Shown here piece by piece: positions 33,692 to 40,511 of a DNA stretch of 48,149 bases. The position numbers and the translations under genes were made by a program. Every line of letters starts with the position of its first letter. The first letter of the stretch is position 1. The notes beneath the pieces were generated by a model that had not been told where the DNA came from, did not search any database, and saw nothing but the letters and a program-made list of their open reading frames with translations. The stretch is from NCBI GenBank assembly GCA_033549345.1, contig JAWSUT010000024.1:1-48149 (forward strand), written 5' to 3'. The stretch is from JAWSUT01 sp033549345 (GTDB lineage Bacteria > Bacillota > Dethiobacteria > Dethiobacterales > Dethiobacteraceae).

Positions 33692-34831
33692 ATGAATTTT
33701 CAACTGACAGAAGAACAATCGATGATCCAAAAGGTAGTTCGTGATTTTGCAGAAAAAGAACTGGCCCCGGTGGCGGCGGAACTGGATCAAAAAGGTGAAT
33801 TTCCTCATGACATTATTAACAAAATGGGGGAAATGGGGCTCTTTGGCCTACCGTTTTCCGAAGAATACGGTGGTTCCGGCGCCGGGTACCTGGCGTATGC
33901 CATTGCAGTGGAAGAGATTTCCCGTGCCTGTGCGTCCACAGGGATTACCTACGCGGCGCATTGTTCCATCGGCACCGGCCCCATTTATCTGTTCGGTACG
34001 GAAGAACAAAAGAAGAAGTGGGTACCCCTTTGCGCCTCCGGTAAAGCGTTTGCCGCTTTCGGCCTGACGGAGCCAAACGCCGGTTCGGATGCCGGCGGTA
34101 CCCAGACCACAGCGGTTCTGGACGGTGACGAGTGGGTCTTAAACGGCAGCAAGTGTTTTATCACCAATGTCGGTGTGGGTAAAGTCGCAGTTATTACTGC
34201 GGTCACAGATAAAAGTAAAGGCACAAAAGGTATTTCCTCCTTTATCGTACCCACCGATACGCCGGGCTTTTCAGTAGGCCAGCCTTATGACAAGATGGGA
34301 CTGAAGGCCTCCGATACCCGCGAGATTATTCTGGAGAGTGTACGTATTCCCAAAGAGAATATTCTCGGTAACGAGGGTGAGGGCTTTAAGCAGTTTCTTG
34401 TAGCCTTAGACGGCGGCCGCATCAGTATTGGCGCCCTGTCTGTCGGTATTGCTCAGGCCAGTCTGGATGCCGCACTCAAGTATGCCAAAGAACGGGAACA
34501 GTTTGGCCGGCCCATTTCCAAGTTCCAGGCCATCCAGTTTAAGTTGGCTGATATGAAGATGAAAACGGAACTGGCCAGGATGATGGTATATAAAGCAGCC
34601 TGGCTCAAAGACCAGGGCAAGCCGTTCTCCATGGAAGCCGCCATTGCCAAGCTTTACGCTTCGGAGACCTGCATGCAGAATGCTTCGGAGGCCGTACAGA
34701 TTCACGGCGGTTACGGTTACATGAAAGAATATCCGGTGGAACGCTACCTCCGCGACGCCAAGCTGATGGAAATCGGTGAAGGCACATCGGAAATTCAGCG
34801 TCTGGTTATCGCCCGTCTGCTGGGCTGCTAA
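33692..34831 (+). CDS. acyl-CoA dehydrogenase (short-chain type)
   Basis: A 379-residue flavoprotein. It has FGLTEPNAGSDAGGTQTTAV and CFITNVGVGKVAVITAV (FAD/substrate region), DKMGLKASDTREIILESVRI, the QFGRPISKFQAIQFKLADM segment and the C-terminal HGGYGYMKEYPVERYLRDAK. The catalytic base is the Glu in IGEGTSEIQR. Isovaleryl-CoA dehydrogenases have a small residue here and a Glu elsewhere, so this looks like a short-chain/butyryl type rather than isovaleryl. Electrons should go to an electron-transfer flavoprotein, not encoded here. It is the last gene of the sigma-54 operon. Confidence 0.93.
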   Translation: MNFQLTEEQSMIQKVVRDFAEKELAPVAAELDQKGEFPHDIINKMGEMGLFGLPFSEEYGGSGAGYLAYAIAVEEISRACASTGITYAAHCSIGTGPIYLFGTEEQKKKWVPLCASGKAFAAFGLTEPNAGSDAGGTQTTAVLDGDEWVLNGSKCFITNVGVGKVAVITAVTDKSKGTKGISSFIVPTDTPGFSVGQPYDKMGLKASDTREIILESVRIPKENILGNEGEGFKQFLVALDGGRISIGALSVGIAQASLDAALKYAKEREQFGRPISKFQAIQFKLADMKMKTELARMMVYKAAWLKDQGKPFSMEAAIAKLYASETCMQNASEAVQIHGGYGYMKEYPVERYLRDAKLMEIGEGTSEIQRLVIARLLGC

Positions 34832-34840
34832 ATTTAATAA

Positions 34841-34872
34841 AAAAGTCGTGCGGCCTGCACGGCTTTTTTTTT
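34841..34872 (+). terminator. intrinsic terminator of the beta-oxidation operon
   Basis: AAAGTCGTGC / GCACGGCTTT stem (one G-T pair) with a T9 tail right after the acyl-CoA dehydrogenase gene. Confidence 0.85.
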
Positions 34873-34893
34873 GGGCAAGGAAATTGGGACGGA

Positions 34894-34960
34894 GGGACAG
34901 GTTACTTGTCCCAACTTTATGCAAAGAAATATGGGTAAGGTGGGACAAGTAACCTGTCCC
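34894..34960. repeat. REP-like paired inverted repeat
   Basis: GGGACAGGTTACTTGTCCCA (34894-34913) and its exact reverse complement (34941-34960) are separated by 27 bases; each arm is also a near-palindrome. The form is that of extragenic palindromic repeats. A related GGGACAGGTT core occurs at 42730-42739. Confidence 0.75.
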
Positions 34961-35088
34961 ACAAGCAGGTCGCAGGGCCGGGCCTTTTTCGTCCGGTGCG
35001 CAGATAAGTTTGTGCCTCAGGCAGGAATCTGTGCAGGGAATCTCGAATTCAAAAACGTGTTTTGCATCGCGGAAAGGGAGGACATAAT

Positions 35089-36261
35089 ATGCCTAAATTA
35101 CCGGATTATATCGGCCCCACCGCATTTGGTGTTAAGATGGGAGTCATCGTCCCCGGTTCAGACCTGACGGGAATGATTGTTTCCACGCTGAAGCATGTGG
35201 CTGAAGACGAACTGTTGGATAGCAATGATGTTATTTGTGTTACCGAATCTGTGGTGGCACGCGCACAGAACAATTTTGTTTCCGTGGATGAGGTGGCCGC
35301 GCAGCTTCGCAGCAAGCTGGGCCTAAAGGAAGACAGCAGGATCGGTGTGGTGTTCCCGATTACCAGCCGCAACCGCTTTGCCATGATTCTTGAAGGAATT
35401 GCCCGTGCGGTGCCGCAGGGGGAAGTCATTGTCCAGCTGCCGTTCCCCTGCGATGAGGTGGGTAACCAGATTGTTTCACCGGAGATTGCCGAAACATTTG
35501 ATTTATCCGGCGGGTTGGTTTGTGAGGAGGATTTATACGGAGTGGACTGCAGCCACCCGATTACCCGTGTCAATTACCTGGAGATGTACCGGGATATCAT
35601 CGAGGCTGAAGGGGCCACTGCCAGAATATTTCTTGCCAACGATCCAAAGAAAATCCTTAACTTTGCCCCCGACGGCGTGATTGCCGCGGACATTCACAGC
35701 CGGAAGGCGACGCTTCGGAAAATCAGTGAAGAGTTTGGCAACTGCATTACACTGCAGGATCTGTGCCGCGAAGGCAGCAGCTGGTCGGAGTGGGGATTGT
35801 TGGGAAGTAACATGTCGGCCAATAAAAAGCTCAAACTGGCACCCAGGAATGCCTCCGCGTTTGCCAAAGAGCTGCAGGAAGGAATTTATACGGCAACCGG
35901 CCGCCAGGTGGAAGTGCTGGTCTATGGTGACGGTGCGTATAAGGACCCCAGCACGGGAATCTATGAACTGGCGGACCCGATGCCGGTCTTTGGTGCCACA
36001 GAGGGCTTCGGCGGCCGCTACCGTGACGGCATCAAATACAAGTATGTGGCCGATGTGTGCCATGAAGAGGGGAAAAGTGTGGCGGAAATTGAGGCACACC
36101 TGGCTGAGACCTGCCGGCAGGCGTATGAACAGGGTGATATGATTACCGAGGGCACAACTCCGCGGCGTGTGGAAGACGTGATCGCCAGCCTGGCAGACCT
36201 GGTAAGCGGTTCAGCCGATGCCGGAACACCCGTAATTGTCGTCAAAAGGATACTGCGCTAA
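35089..36261 (+). CDS. CofE-like (coenzyme F420-0:L-glutamate ligase family) protein
   Basis: About 390 residues from the ATG 35089, with GGGAGG upstream. The family pattern is visible in the N-terminal VKMGVIVPGSDLTGMIVSTL, NDVICVTESVVARAQNNFV, the basic FPITSRNRFAMILEGIARAV and, late, VLVYGDGAYKDPSTGIYELA. True CofE adds glutamates to F420-0. This protein is longer than the 250-residue archaeal enzyme, and nothing else for F420 biosynthesis is present, so it may glutamylate another substrate. Firmicutes homologs are usually annotated as CofE or DUF proteins. It follows the REP-like element and belongs to no obvious operon. Confidence 0.75.
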   Translation: MPKLPDYIGPTAFGVKMGVIVPGSDLTGMIVSTLKHVAEDELLDSNDVICVTESVVARAQNNFVSVDEVAAQLRSKLGLKEDSRIGVVFPITSRNRFAMILEGIARAVPQGEVIVQLPFPCDEVGNQIVSPEIAETFDLSGGLVCEEDLYGVDCSHPITRVNYLEMYRDIIEAEGATARIFLANDPKKILNFAPDGVIAADIHSRKATLRKISEEFGNCITLQDLCREGSSWSEWGLLGSNMSANKKLKLAPRNASAFAKELQEGIYTATGRQVEVLVYGDGAYKDPSTGIYELADPMPVFGATEGFGGRYRDGIKYKYVADVCHEEGKSVAEIEAHLAETCRQAYEQGDMITEGTTPRRVEDVIASLADLVSGSADAGTPVIVVKRILR

Positions 36262-36265
36262 CCAA

Positions 36266-36302
36266 CAGCCGTACGGTCAGGGACCGTGCGGCTGCCTTTG
36301 TC
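36266..36302 (+). terminator. hairpin terminator after the CofE-like gene
   Basis: CAGCCGTACGGTC / GACCGTGCGGCTG stem (one mismatch) with a 3-base loop and CCTTTGTCTT tail. Confidence 0.7.
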
Positions 36303-36303
36303 T

Positions 36304-36478
36304 TAGTCAAGGAATTTATATGCATGCAGAAAAGCGTGCTCCTTGACTATTAGGGGTTTGTAAGGGGAATATCCCCTTACTCTTGCGGGGTGGTCAGGGT
36401 CGCAGACCCGTCGAAGGGGTGGCAACCCCTAAAGAACAAGCAAAGACGCAACCAACAGTAAAATGCGTCTGCGTCTTT
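36304..36478. repeat. array of five consecutive hairpins, possible mobile or repetitive element
   Basis: In the gene-free 36262-36583 interval, five inverted repeats follow one another: TAGTCAAGGA/TCCTTGACTA (36304-36349), GTAAGGGG/CCCCTTAC (36360-36380), GGGTC/GACCC (36397-36409), AGGGGT/ACCCCT (36415-36430), and AAAGACGCA/TGCGTCTTT (36442-36478). No reading frame fits. The G-rich/C-rich texture differs from neighbouring DNA. Confidence 0.55.
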
Positions 36479-36583
36479 CTTGGTGGGAAATTATAACAGA
36501 AAGATTAATTCCGGCCAGAGCTGCGGCCGCGGGCAGGAGAACGGACAGCGCTTGTATAATGGAAAATTAAGGGGTGGAGCTTT

Positions 36584-37393
36584 ATGGAGATTAGATCTTT
36601 TTCTGTTGAGGTTGAAGGTAACCGGCTTGCGGGGGAAATCAACCTGCCAACACAGGTCGCAGCGCCCTACCCTGTCGTTGTCATCTGTCATGGTATTCCC
36701 AGCGGCAGGCCGGCAGAAAATGATCCCGGCTACAGGCCGCTGGCAAAGAGGCTGGCCGCTGCAGGTTTTCTCAGTGTGATATTTAATTTCCGCGGCTGTG
36801 GAGAAAGCGGCGGGAATATTGACCTGGCAGGCTGGTGCCGTGACCTGAGGGCTATATTGGATATGCTCTATACAAGGCACGATACAGACAAAAGCCGCAT
36901 GTCTCTCATGGGCTTTTCCGGAGGAGCCGCGGTTTCCTGTGTGGTGGCGGCCAATGACCGGCGGGTTTCTGCTGTGGCACTGATGGCCTGTCCGGCCGAG
37001 TTTTCCTTTTTGTTTAAAGAAGAAGAATTAACTGAGATGATTGCCAGGGCACGGGAGATCGGCTCGATTCGTGACCCTGGCTTTCCCGGGGATCCGCAGG
37101 CATGGCTGGCGGGCATGTATGCGGTGAGGGCAGAAGAGGCCATCGGCCTGCTTTCGCCCCGCCCGGTGCTGATTGTACACGGTACCGATGATGAAGTGGT
37201 GCCTGTGGAACATGCCCGCCGTCTGTATGCTCGGGCGGGCGATCCCAGGGAGTTTGTCTTACTGGACAAAACGCATCACCGCCTGCGGCAGGTGCCTGAA
37301 GCACTGCAGGCGGCTGAGGATTGGCTCTGCCGTATCAACGACAAGTCTGAAAAGGAGCGTGAAAGTGATGTTAAAAACAGGCCTGAAAGGTGA
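36584..37393 (+). CDS. alpha/beta hydrolase
   Basis: A 269-residue protein with a complete hydrolase layout: oxyanion segment VVICHGIPSGRPAEN, the nucleophile elbow GFSGGAAVS (Ser), the acid in HGTDDEVVPVEHARR (Asp) and the catalytic His in KTHHRLRQVPEA. It resembles short-chain acyl-peptide/esterase-type hydrolases of the BAAT/DUF-type. The substrate is unknown. Its last 26 bases overlap the thioesterase gene, so the two are co-translated. Context with the thioesterase suggests acyl ester or acyl-CoA housekeeping. GGGGTGG precedes the ATG. Confidence 0.88.
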   Translation: MEIRSFSVEVEGNRLAGEINLPTQVAAPYPVVVICHGIPSGRPAENDPGYRPLAKRLAAAGFLSVIFNFRGCGESGGNIDLAGWCRDLRAILDMLYTRHDTDKSRMSLMGFSGGAAVSCVVAANDRRVSAVALMACPAEFSFLFKEEELTEMIARAREIGSIRDPGFPGDPQAWLAGMYAVRAEEAIGLLSPRPVLIVHGTDDEVVPVEHARRLYARAGDPREFVLLDKTHHRLRQVPEALQAAEDWLCRINDKSEKERESDVKNRPER

Positions 37394-37754
37394 GGCGAGT
37401 GTGGAGGTTATGCGCGGCAATACCGCCATTGAGGTGGGGAGCGGCAGCGTTCCCGTCTTTGCCACACCCATGCTGGTGGCACTGATGGAGAATGCGGCGA
37501 TCAATGCACTGTTGGGCGCGCTGCCGGAGGGACAGACAACGGTGGGTACTAAAGTGGACGTGGCCCATACGGCGGCCACGCCCATCGGTCAAACAGTAAC
37601 GGCCCGTGCCCAGCTGGTGGAAACAGACGGGCGGCGGCTGGTATTTCAGGTGGCGGCAGAAGACGATAACGGCCCGGTTGGCAGCGGTACGCACGAGCGG
37701 TTTGTCGTTGATCTGGAGAAATTTTTGGCCAAAGTAAAAGAAAAGAGCAGTTAA
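37368..37754 (+). CDS. hotdog-fold thioesterase (FlK-like)
   Basis: About 128 residues from the ATG 37368, with AAAGGAG 10 bases upstream within the hydrolase gene. The layout is that of the fluoroacetyl-CoA thioesterase-like family: VPVFATPMLVALMENAAINA (Thr and Glu of the active site), TTVGTKVDVAHTAATPIGQT (catalytic His) and GSGTHERFVVDLEKFL. Members hydrolyse acyl-CoAs, often to prevent CoA trapping. It overlaps the dpaB gene on the other strand by 4 bases, tail to tail. Confidence 0.88.
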   Translation: MLKTGLKGEASVEVMRGNTAIEVGSGSVPVFATPMLVALMENAAINALLGALPEGQTTVGTKVDVAHTAATPIGQTVTARAQLVETDGRRLVFQVAAEDDNGPVGSGTHERFVVDLEKFLAKVKEKSS

Positions 37755-38353
37755 TGCGGCAGCCAGCAGGGTTCAAGGTAAACAGGCTCCAACTGCCTGT
37801 TTTGCATGGCGTGGGCCACTGTTTCACATAGCAGGTCCAGCCTGGCCAGATAAACCTGTTTGTCTCCCTGCGCAGTCGGGCCGAAAGGAACCAGGAAAAA
37901 TGTTTTTACACTGAGAATCTGCTGTACATTTTCCAACAGATTCTCCGAATCTCCGTTTGTGACCAGAGCAAGAACCACAGGGTTGCCGGCCTGCAGATGG
38001 CGCACTGTCTTGGAGAGCGGCGCCGACGTGGTTCGTGTATTCACCAGTTTGGCCAGAAAATTCCCCGGGCAGGGTGCGATGACCATAATGTCAAACGTAA
38101 TGTTGACCCCGGAGAGTTCACTCTCTTCTTCCGCCAGGGATGTGGTCAGCATTTCATGGCCGGTAATCTGCTCCAGCGTTTTTTTTGTGCTGCCAAACTG
38201 CTCATCGGTTTCGGGATGGTCCGAGGTTGCCAGAAAAAGCGGATACACATCGGCTCCGGCAGCCACTAATTTTTTGATTTCATCCAGGATGACCGGCATG
38301 GTAAAGTGTCCCTCAGGCAAGGCAAAGCCAATCTGTCTTCCCTGTAAACTCAT
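37751..38353 (-). CDS. dpaB: dipicolinate synthase subunit B
   Basis: A 200-residue flavoprotein of the SpoVFB type. It has the N-terminal SLQGRQIGFALPEGHFTMPV, KLVAAGADVYPLFLATS, the flavin-binding MVIAPCPGNFLAKLVNTRTT, VVLALVTNGDSEN and FFLVPFGPTAQGDKQVYLAR, and the C-terminal LEPVYLEPCW. With subunit A it oxidises dihydrodipicolinate to dipicolinate in the mother cell, for spore core dehydration. Subunit A is not in the window, which is unusual because dpaA normally precedes dpaB. It lies 72 bases behind dapB, which acts in the competing lysine branch. The start is ATG 38353; its Shine-Dalgarno lies in a hairpin. Confidence 0.88.
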   Translation of the reverse strand: MSLQGRQIGFALPEGHFTMPVILDEIKKLVAAGADVYPLFLATSDHPETDEQFGSTKKTLEQITGHEMLTTSLAEEESELSGVNITFDIMVIAPCPGNFLAKLVNTRTTSAPLSKTVRHLQAGNPVVLALVTNGDSENLLENVQQILSVKTFFLVPFGPTAQGDKQVYLARLDLLCETVAHAMQNRQLEPVYLEPCWLPH

Positions 38354-38361
38354 TAAAGAAA

Positions 38362-38404
38362 CCCCCTTCACGGTGCAGTTAATATATATGCACCGTAAAG
38401 AGGG
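38362..38404 (-). promoter_or_regulatory. Shine-Dalgarno-sequestering hairpin before dpaB
   Basis: On the minus strand CCCTCTTTACGGTGCA pairs over 16 positions (two G-U) with TGCACCGTGAAGGGGG, with an 11-base AT loop. The distal arm contains AAGGGGG, the dpaB ribosome binding site, 8 bases before its ATG. No T run follows, so it is not an ordinary terminator. Confidence 0.65.
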
Positions 38405-38425
38405 TTCGTGCCTGTCCGGGTCGGT

Positions 38426-39226
38426 TTAGGGGCTGAGTATATTTTCCAGTCCGTAGATTACGCCTTCCCGTTTCATCACTTCTTTGACGGCCAGAATCAC
38501 ACCCGGCATGAAAGAAGTTCTGTCGATACTGTCATGGCGAATGGTCAGTGTCTGGCCGACGCCGCCAAAGAGGACTTCCTGGTGTGCCACATAACCGGGA
38601 AGGCGGACACTGTGCAGATGGACACCGTCCATGCTGCCGCCGCGCGCCCCTTTGACTTTCTCCAGTTCTTCCACAGCCTGCCTGTCCGAGCGGCCTCTGG
38701 CTTTTAAAATCATTTCCGCCGTTTTGATTGCGGTTCCCGAAGGGGCATCCACTTTGTGTTCGTGGTGAAGCTCAATAATTTCCGCCTCCGGCATATACTT
38801 AGCGGCCTGGGCGGCAAACAGCATCATCAGCACCGCGCCGATGGCAAAATTCGGTGCGATGAAGGCGGGTGTATTGTTTGCTTTTGACCAGCTCTCAACT
38901 TTTTCCAAATCCACTTCGGTGATGCCGGTGGTGCCGATCACCGGCCTGGCCTGGTGGGATAGGATGGTTTCAATGTTTTTCATCACCGTGTAGGGTGATG
39001 TAAAATCCACAACCACATCCGGCCTGATGTCCTGCAAAGTTTTGGCCAGATCGGGCAAAACACCGATCCCTGCACGGCCAATGCCTGCCGCTTCGCCGAT
39101 ATCGCTGCCGTCGCCGTTAATGTCGATGGCGGCAACCAGTTCCATGCCCGGCTCGGCGTGGACTGTGCGGATCACTTCTTTACCCATTTTGCCAAGCGCG
39201 CCGTTTACAGCAACCTTTATCGTCAT
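38426..39226 (-). CDS. dapB: 4-hydroxy-tetrahydrodipicolinate reductase
   Basis: A 266-residue enzyme. It has the NAD(P)-binding VAVNGALGKMGKEVIRTVHA, VDFTSPYTVMKNIETILSHQ, VIGTTGI, the substrate-binding and catalytic IELHHEHKVDAPSGTAIKTA, and HLHSVRLPGYVAHQEVLFG. It reduces hydroxytetrahydrodipicolinate in lysine/diaminopimelate synthesis. AAGGAGG precedes the ATG on the minus strand. It heads a dapB-dpaB unit; both act near dihydrodipicolinate, one toward lysine and the other toward spore dipicolinate. Confidence 0.95.
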   Translation of the reverse strand: MTIKVAVNGALGKMGKEVIRTVHAEPGMELVAAIDINGDGSDIGEAAGIGRAGIGVLPDLAKTLQDIRPDVVVDFTSPYTVMKNIETILSHQARPVIGTTGITEVDLEKVESWSKANNTPAFIAPNFAIGAVLMMLFAAQAAKYMPEAEIIELHHEHKVDAPSGTAIKTAEMILKARGRSDRQAVEELEKVKGARGGSMDGVHLHSVRLPGYVAHQEVLFGGVGQTLTIRHDSIDRTSFMPGVILAVKEVMKREGVIYGLENILSP

Positions 39227-39277
39227 GTTGGTAACATCCTCCTTGCCTGGTTTCTCTTGCCAATATGTATTATTAGC

Positions 39278-39306
39278 ATTGTCTTACATTGCCCCTGGAA
39301 TGTCAA
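39278..39306 (-). promoter_or_regulatory. possible sigma-A promoter of dapB
   Basis: On the minus strand TTGACA (39306-39301) and GACAAT (39283-39278) are 17 bases apart, 52 bases before the dapB ATG. The -10 is only a 4/6 match. Confidence 0.45.
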
Positions 39307-39405
39307 GTCCGGGTCGAATTGTAACGGTGCGTGCAGGGCAAGATATAACAGACGAAAATAGCATTCCCGAAAAACTGGGAATTCATAATACAAGGAGGAC
39401 TGGCG

Positions 39406-40413
39406 ATGACTGTAAATATAGGAATTAACGGTTTTGGACGCATCGGACGGAACACATTCCGCTCCTTACTGGAAAATGACGGCATGCGCGTCGTGGCCAT
39501 CAATGACCTGACAGACAATGCCACGCTGGCGCATCTGCTAAAATATGATTCACTGTTTGGCCGCTTTCCCGGTGAAGTGGCCATTAAAGAAAACAATTTA
39601 ACGGTAAACGGTGAGGTGATTCGGATTCTTGCCGAGGCCCAGCCGGAAAAACTCCCCTGGGGCGAATTGGGCGTGGATGTGGTCATTGAAGCCACCGGGC
39701 GCTTCCGGACACGGGAGAACGCTTCCCGGCACCTGCAGGCCGGTGCCAAAAAGGTCATTGTCACCACACCGGTCAATGACGCGGATATTATTGTTGTGAT
39801 GGGCTTAAACCACACGCAATACAACCCGGGTGAGCATATGATTCTCTCCAACGCTTCCTGTACCACAAACGCACTGGCGCCTGTGGTTAAGGTGCTGCAT
39901 GAAAACTGGGGCATTGAGTACGGGCTGATGAATACCACACACTCATATACCAACGACCAGCACCTGCTTGACCTGCCCCACCCTGATCTGCGCAGAGCAC
40001 GGGCGGCGCAGGTGTCCATGATTCCCACCACCACCGGTGCGGCGAAAATCATCGGCAAAATCATTCCCGAGCTGCAGGGTAAAATAGACGGCTTTGCCGT
40101 ACGTGTGCCGACGCCGACGGTATCCATTGTGGATTTTGTAGCCAACCTGAAAAAAGAAGCAGTACCCGCAGATGTGAACAGTAAAATGAAAGAAGCCGCG
40201 GAAGGCGAGCTGCGCGGTATCCTAGGTTACTCCGATGAACCTCTGGTTTCCGTGGACTATAAGGGTTCACCGTATTCCAGCGTTGTGGACAGCCTGCTGA
40301 CCCAGAGTGTCGGCGGCCGCCTGATGCGGGTCGTGACCTGGTATGACAATGAATGGGGGTATTCACACCGGGTTGCCGATCTGGCCTTTTATGTCTCGCA
40401 GCAGGGTTTGTAG
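39406..40413 (+). CDS. gap: type I glyceraldehyde-3-phosphate dehydrogenase
   Basis: A 335-residue protein. It has the NAD-binding INGFGRIGRNTFRSL with IND at the end of beta-2 (NAD preference), the catalytic loop SNASCTTNALAPVVKVLHEN, HSYTNDQHLLDLPHPDLRRA, and VRVPTPTVSIVDFV. It catalyses the glyceraldehyde-3-P/1,3-bisphosphoglycerate step. It is followed 98 bases later by a phosphohexomutase and then a phosphoglucose isomerase, not by the usual pgk-tpi genes, which suggests a local sugar-phosphate/gluconeogenic unit. CAAGGAGG precedes the ATG. Confidence 0.96.
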   Translation: MTVNIGINGFGRIGRNTFRSLLENDGMRVVAINDLTDNATLAHLLKYDSLFGRFPGEVAIKENNLTVNGEVIRILAEAQPEKLPWGELGVDVVIEATGRFRTRENASRHLQAGAKKVIVTTPVNDADIIVVMGLNHTQYNPGEHMILSNASCTTNALAPVVKVLHENWGIEYGLMNTTHSYTNDQHLLDLPHPDLRRARAAQVSMIPTTTGAAKIIGKIIPELQGKIDGFAVRVPTPTVSIVDFVANLKKEAVPADVNSKMKEAAEGELRGILGYSDEPLVSVDYKGSPYSSVVDSLLTQSVGGRLMRVVTWYDNEWGYSHRVADLAFYVSQQGL

Positions 40414-40511
40414 GAAGGTTTTGCCATCCTGCAGGGAACCGGGCAGACGGAAGTGAATATAAACAGCGGAAGGCTGCATGTGGCCTTAACCGAGAACAGG
40501 GGGAACGTCTT

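Noticed and set aside
39303..40145. A 280-codon open frame antisense to gap
   Set aside because: It is a shadow of a highly conserved, real gene, is low in hydrophobic core patterns, and has no ribosome binding site.
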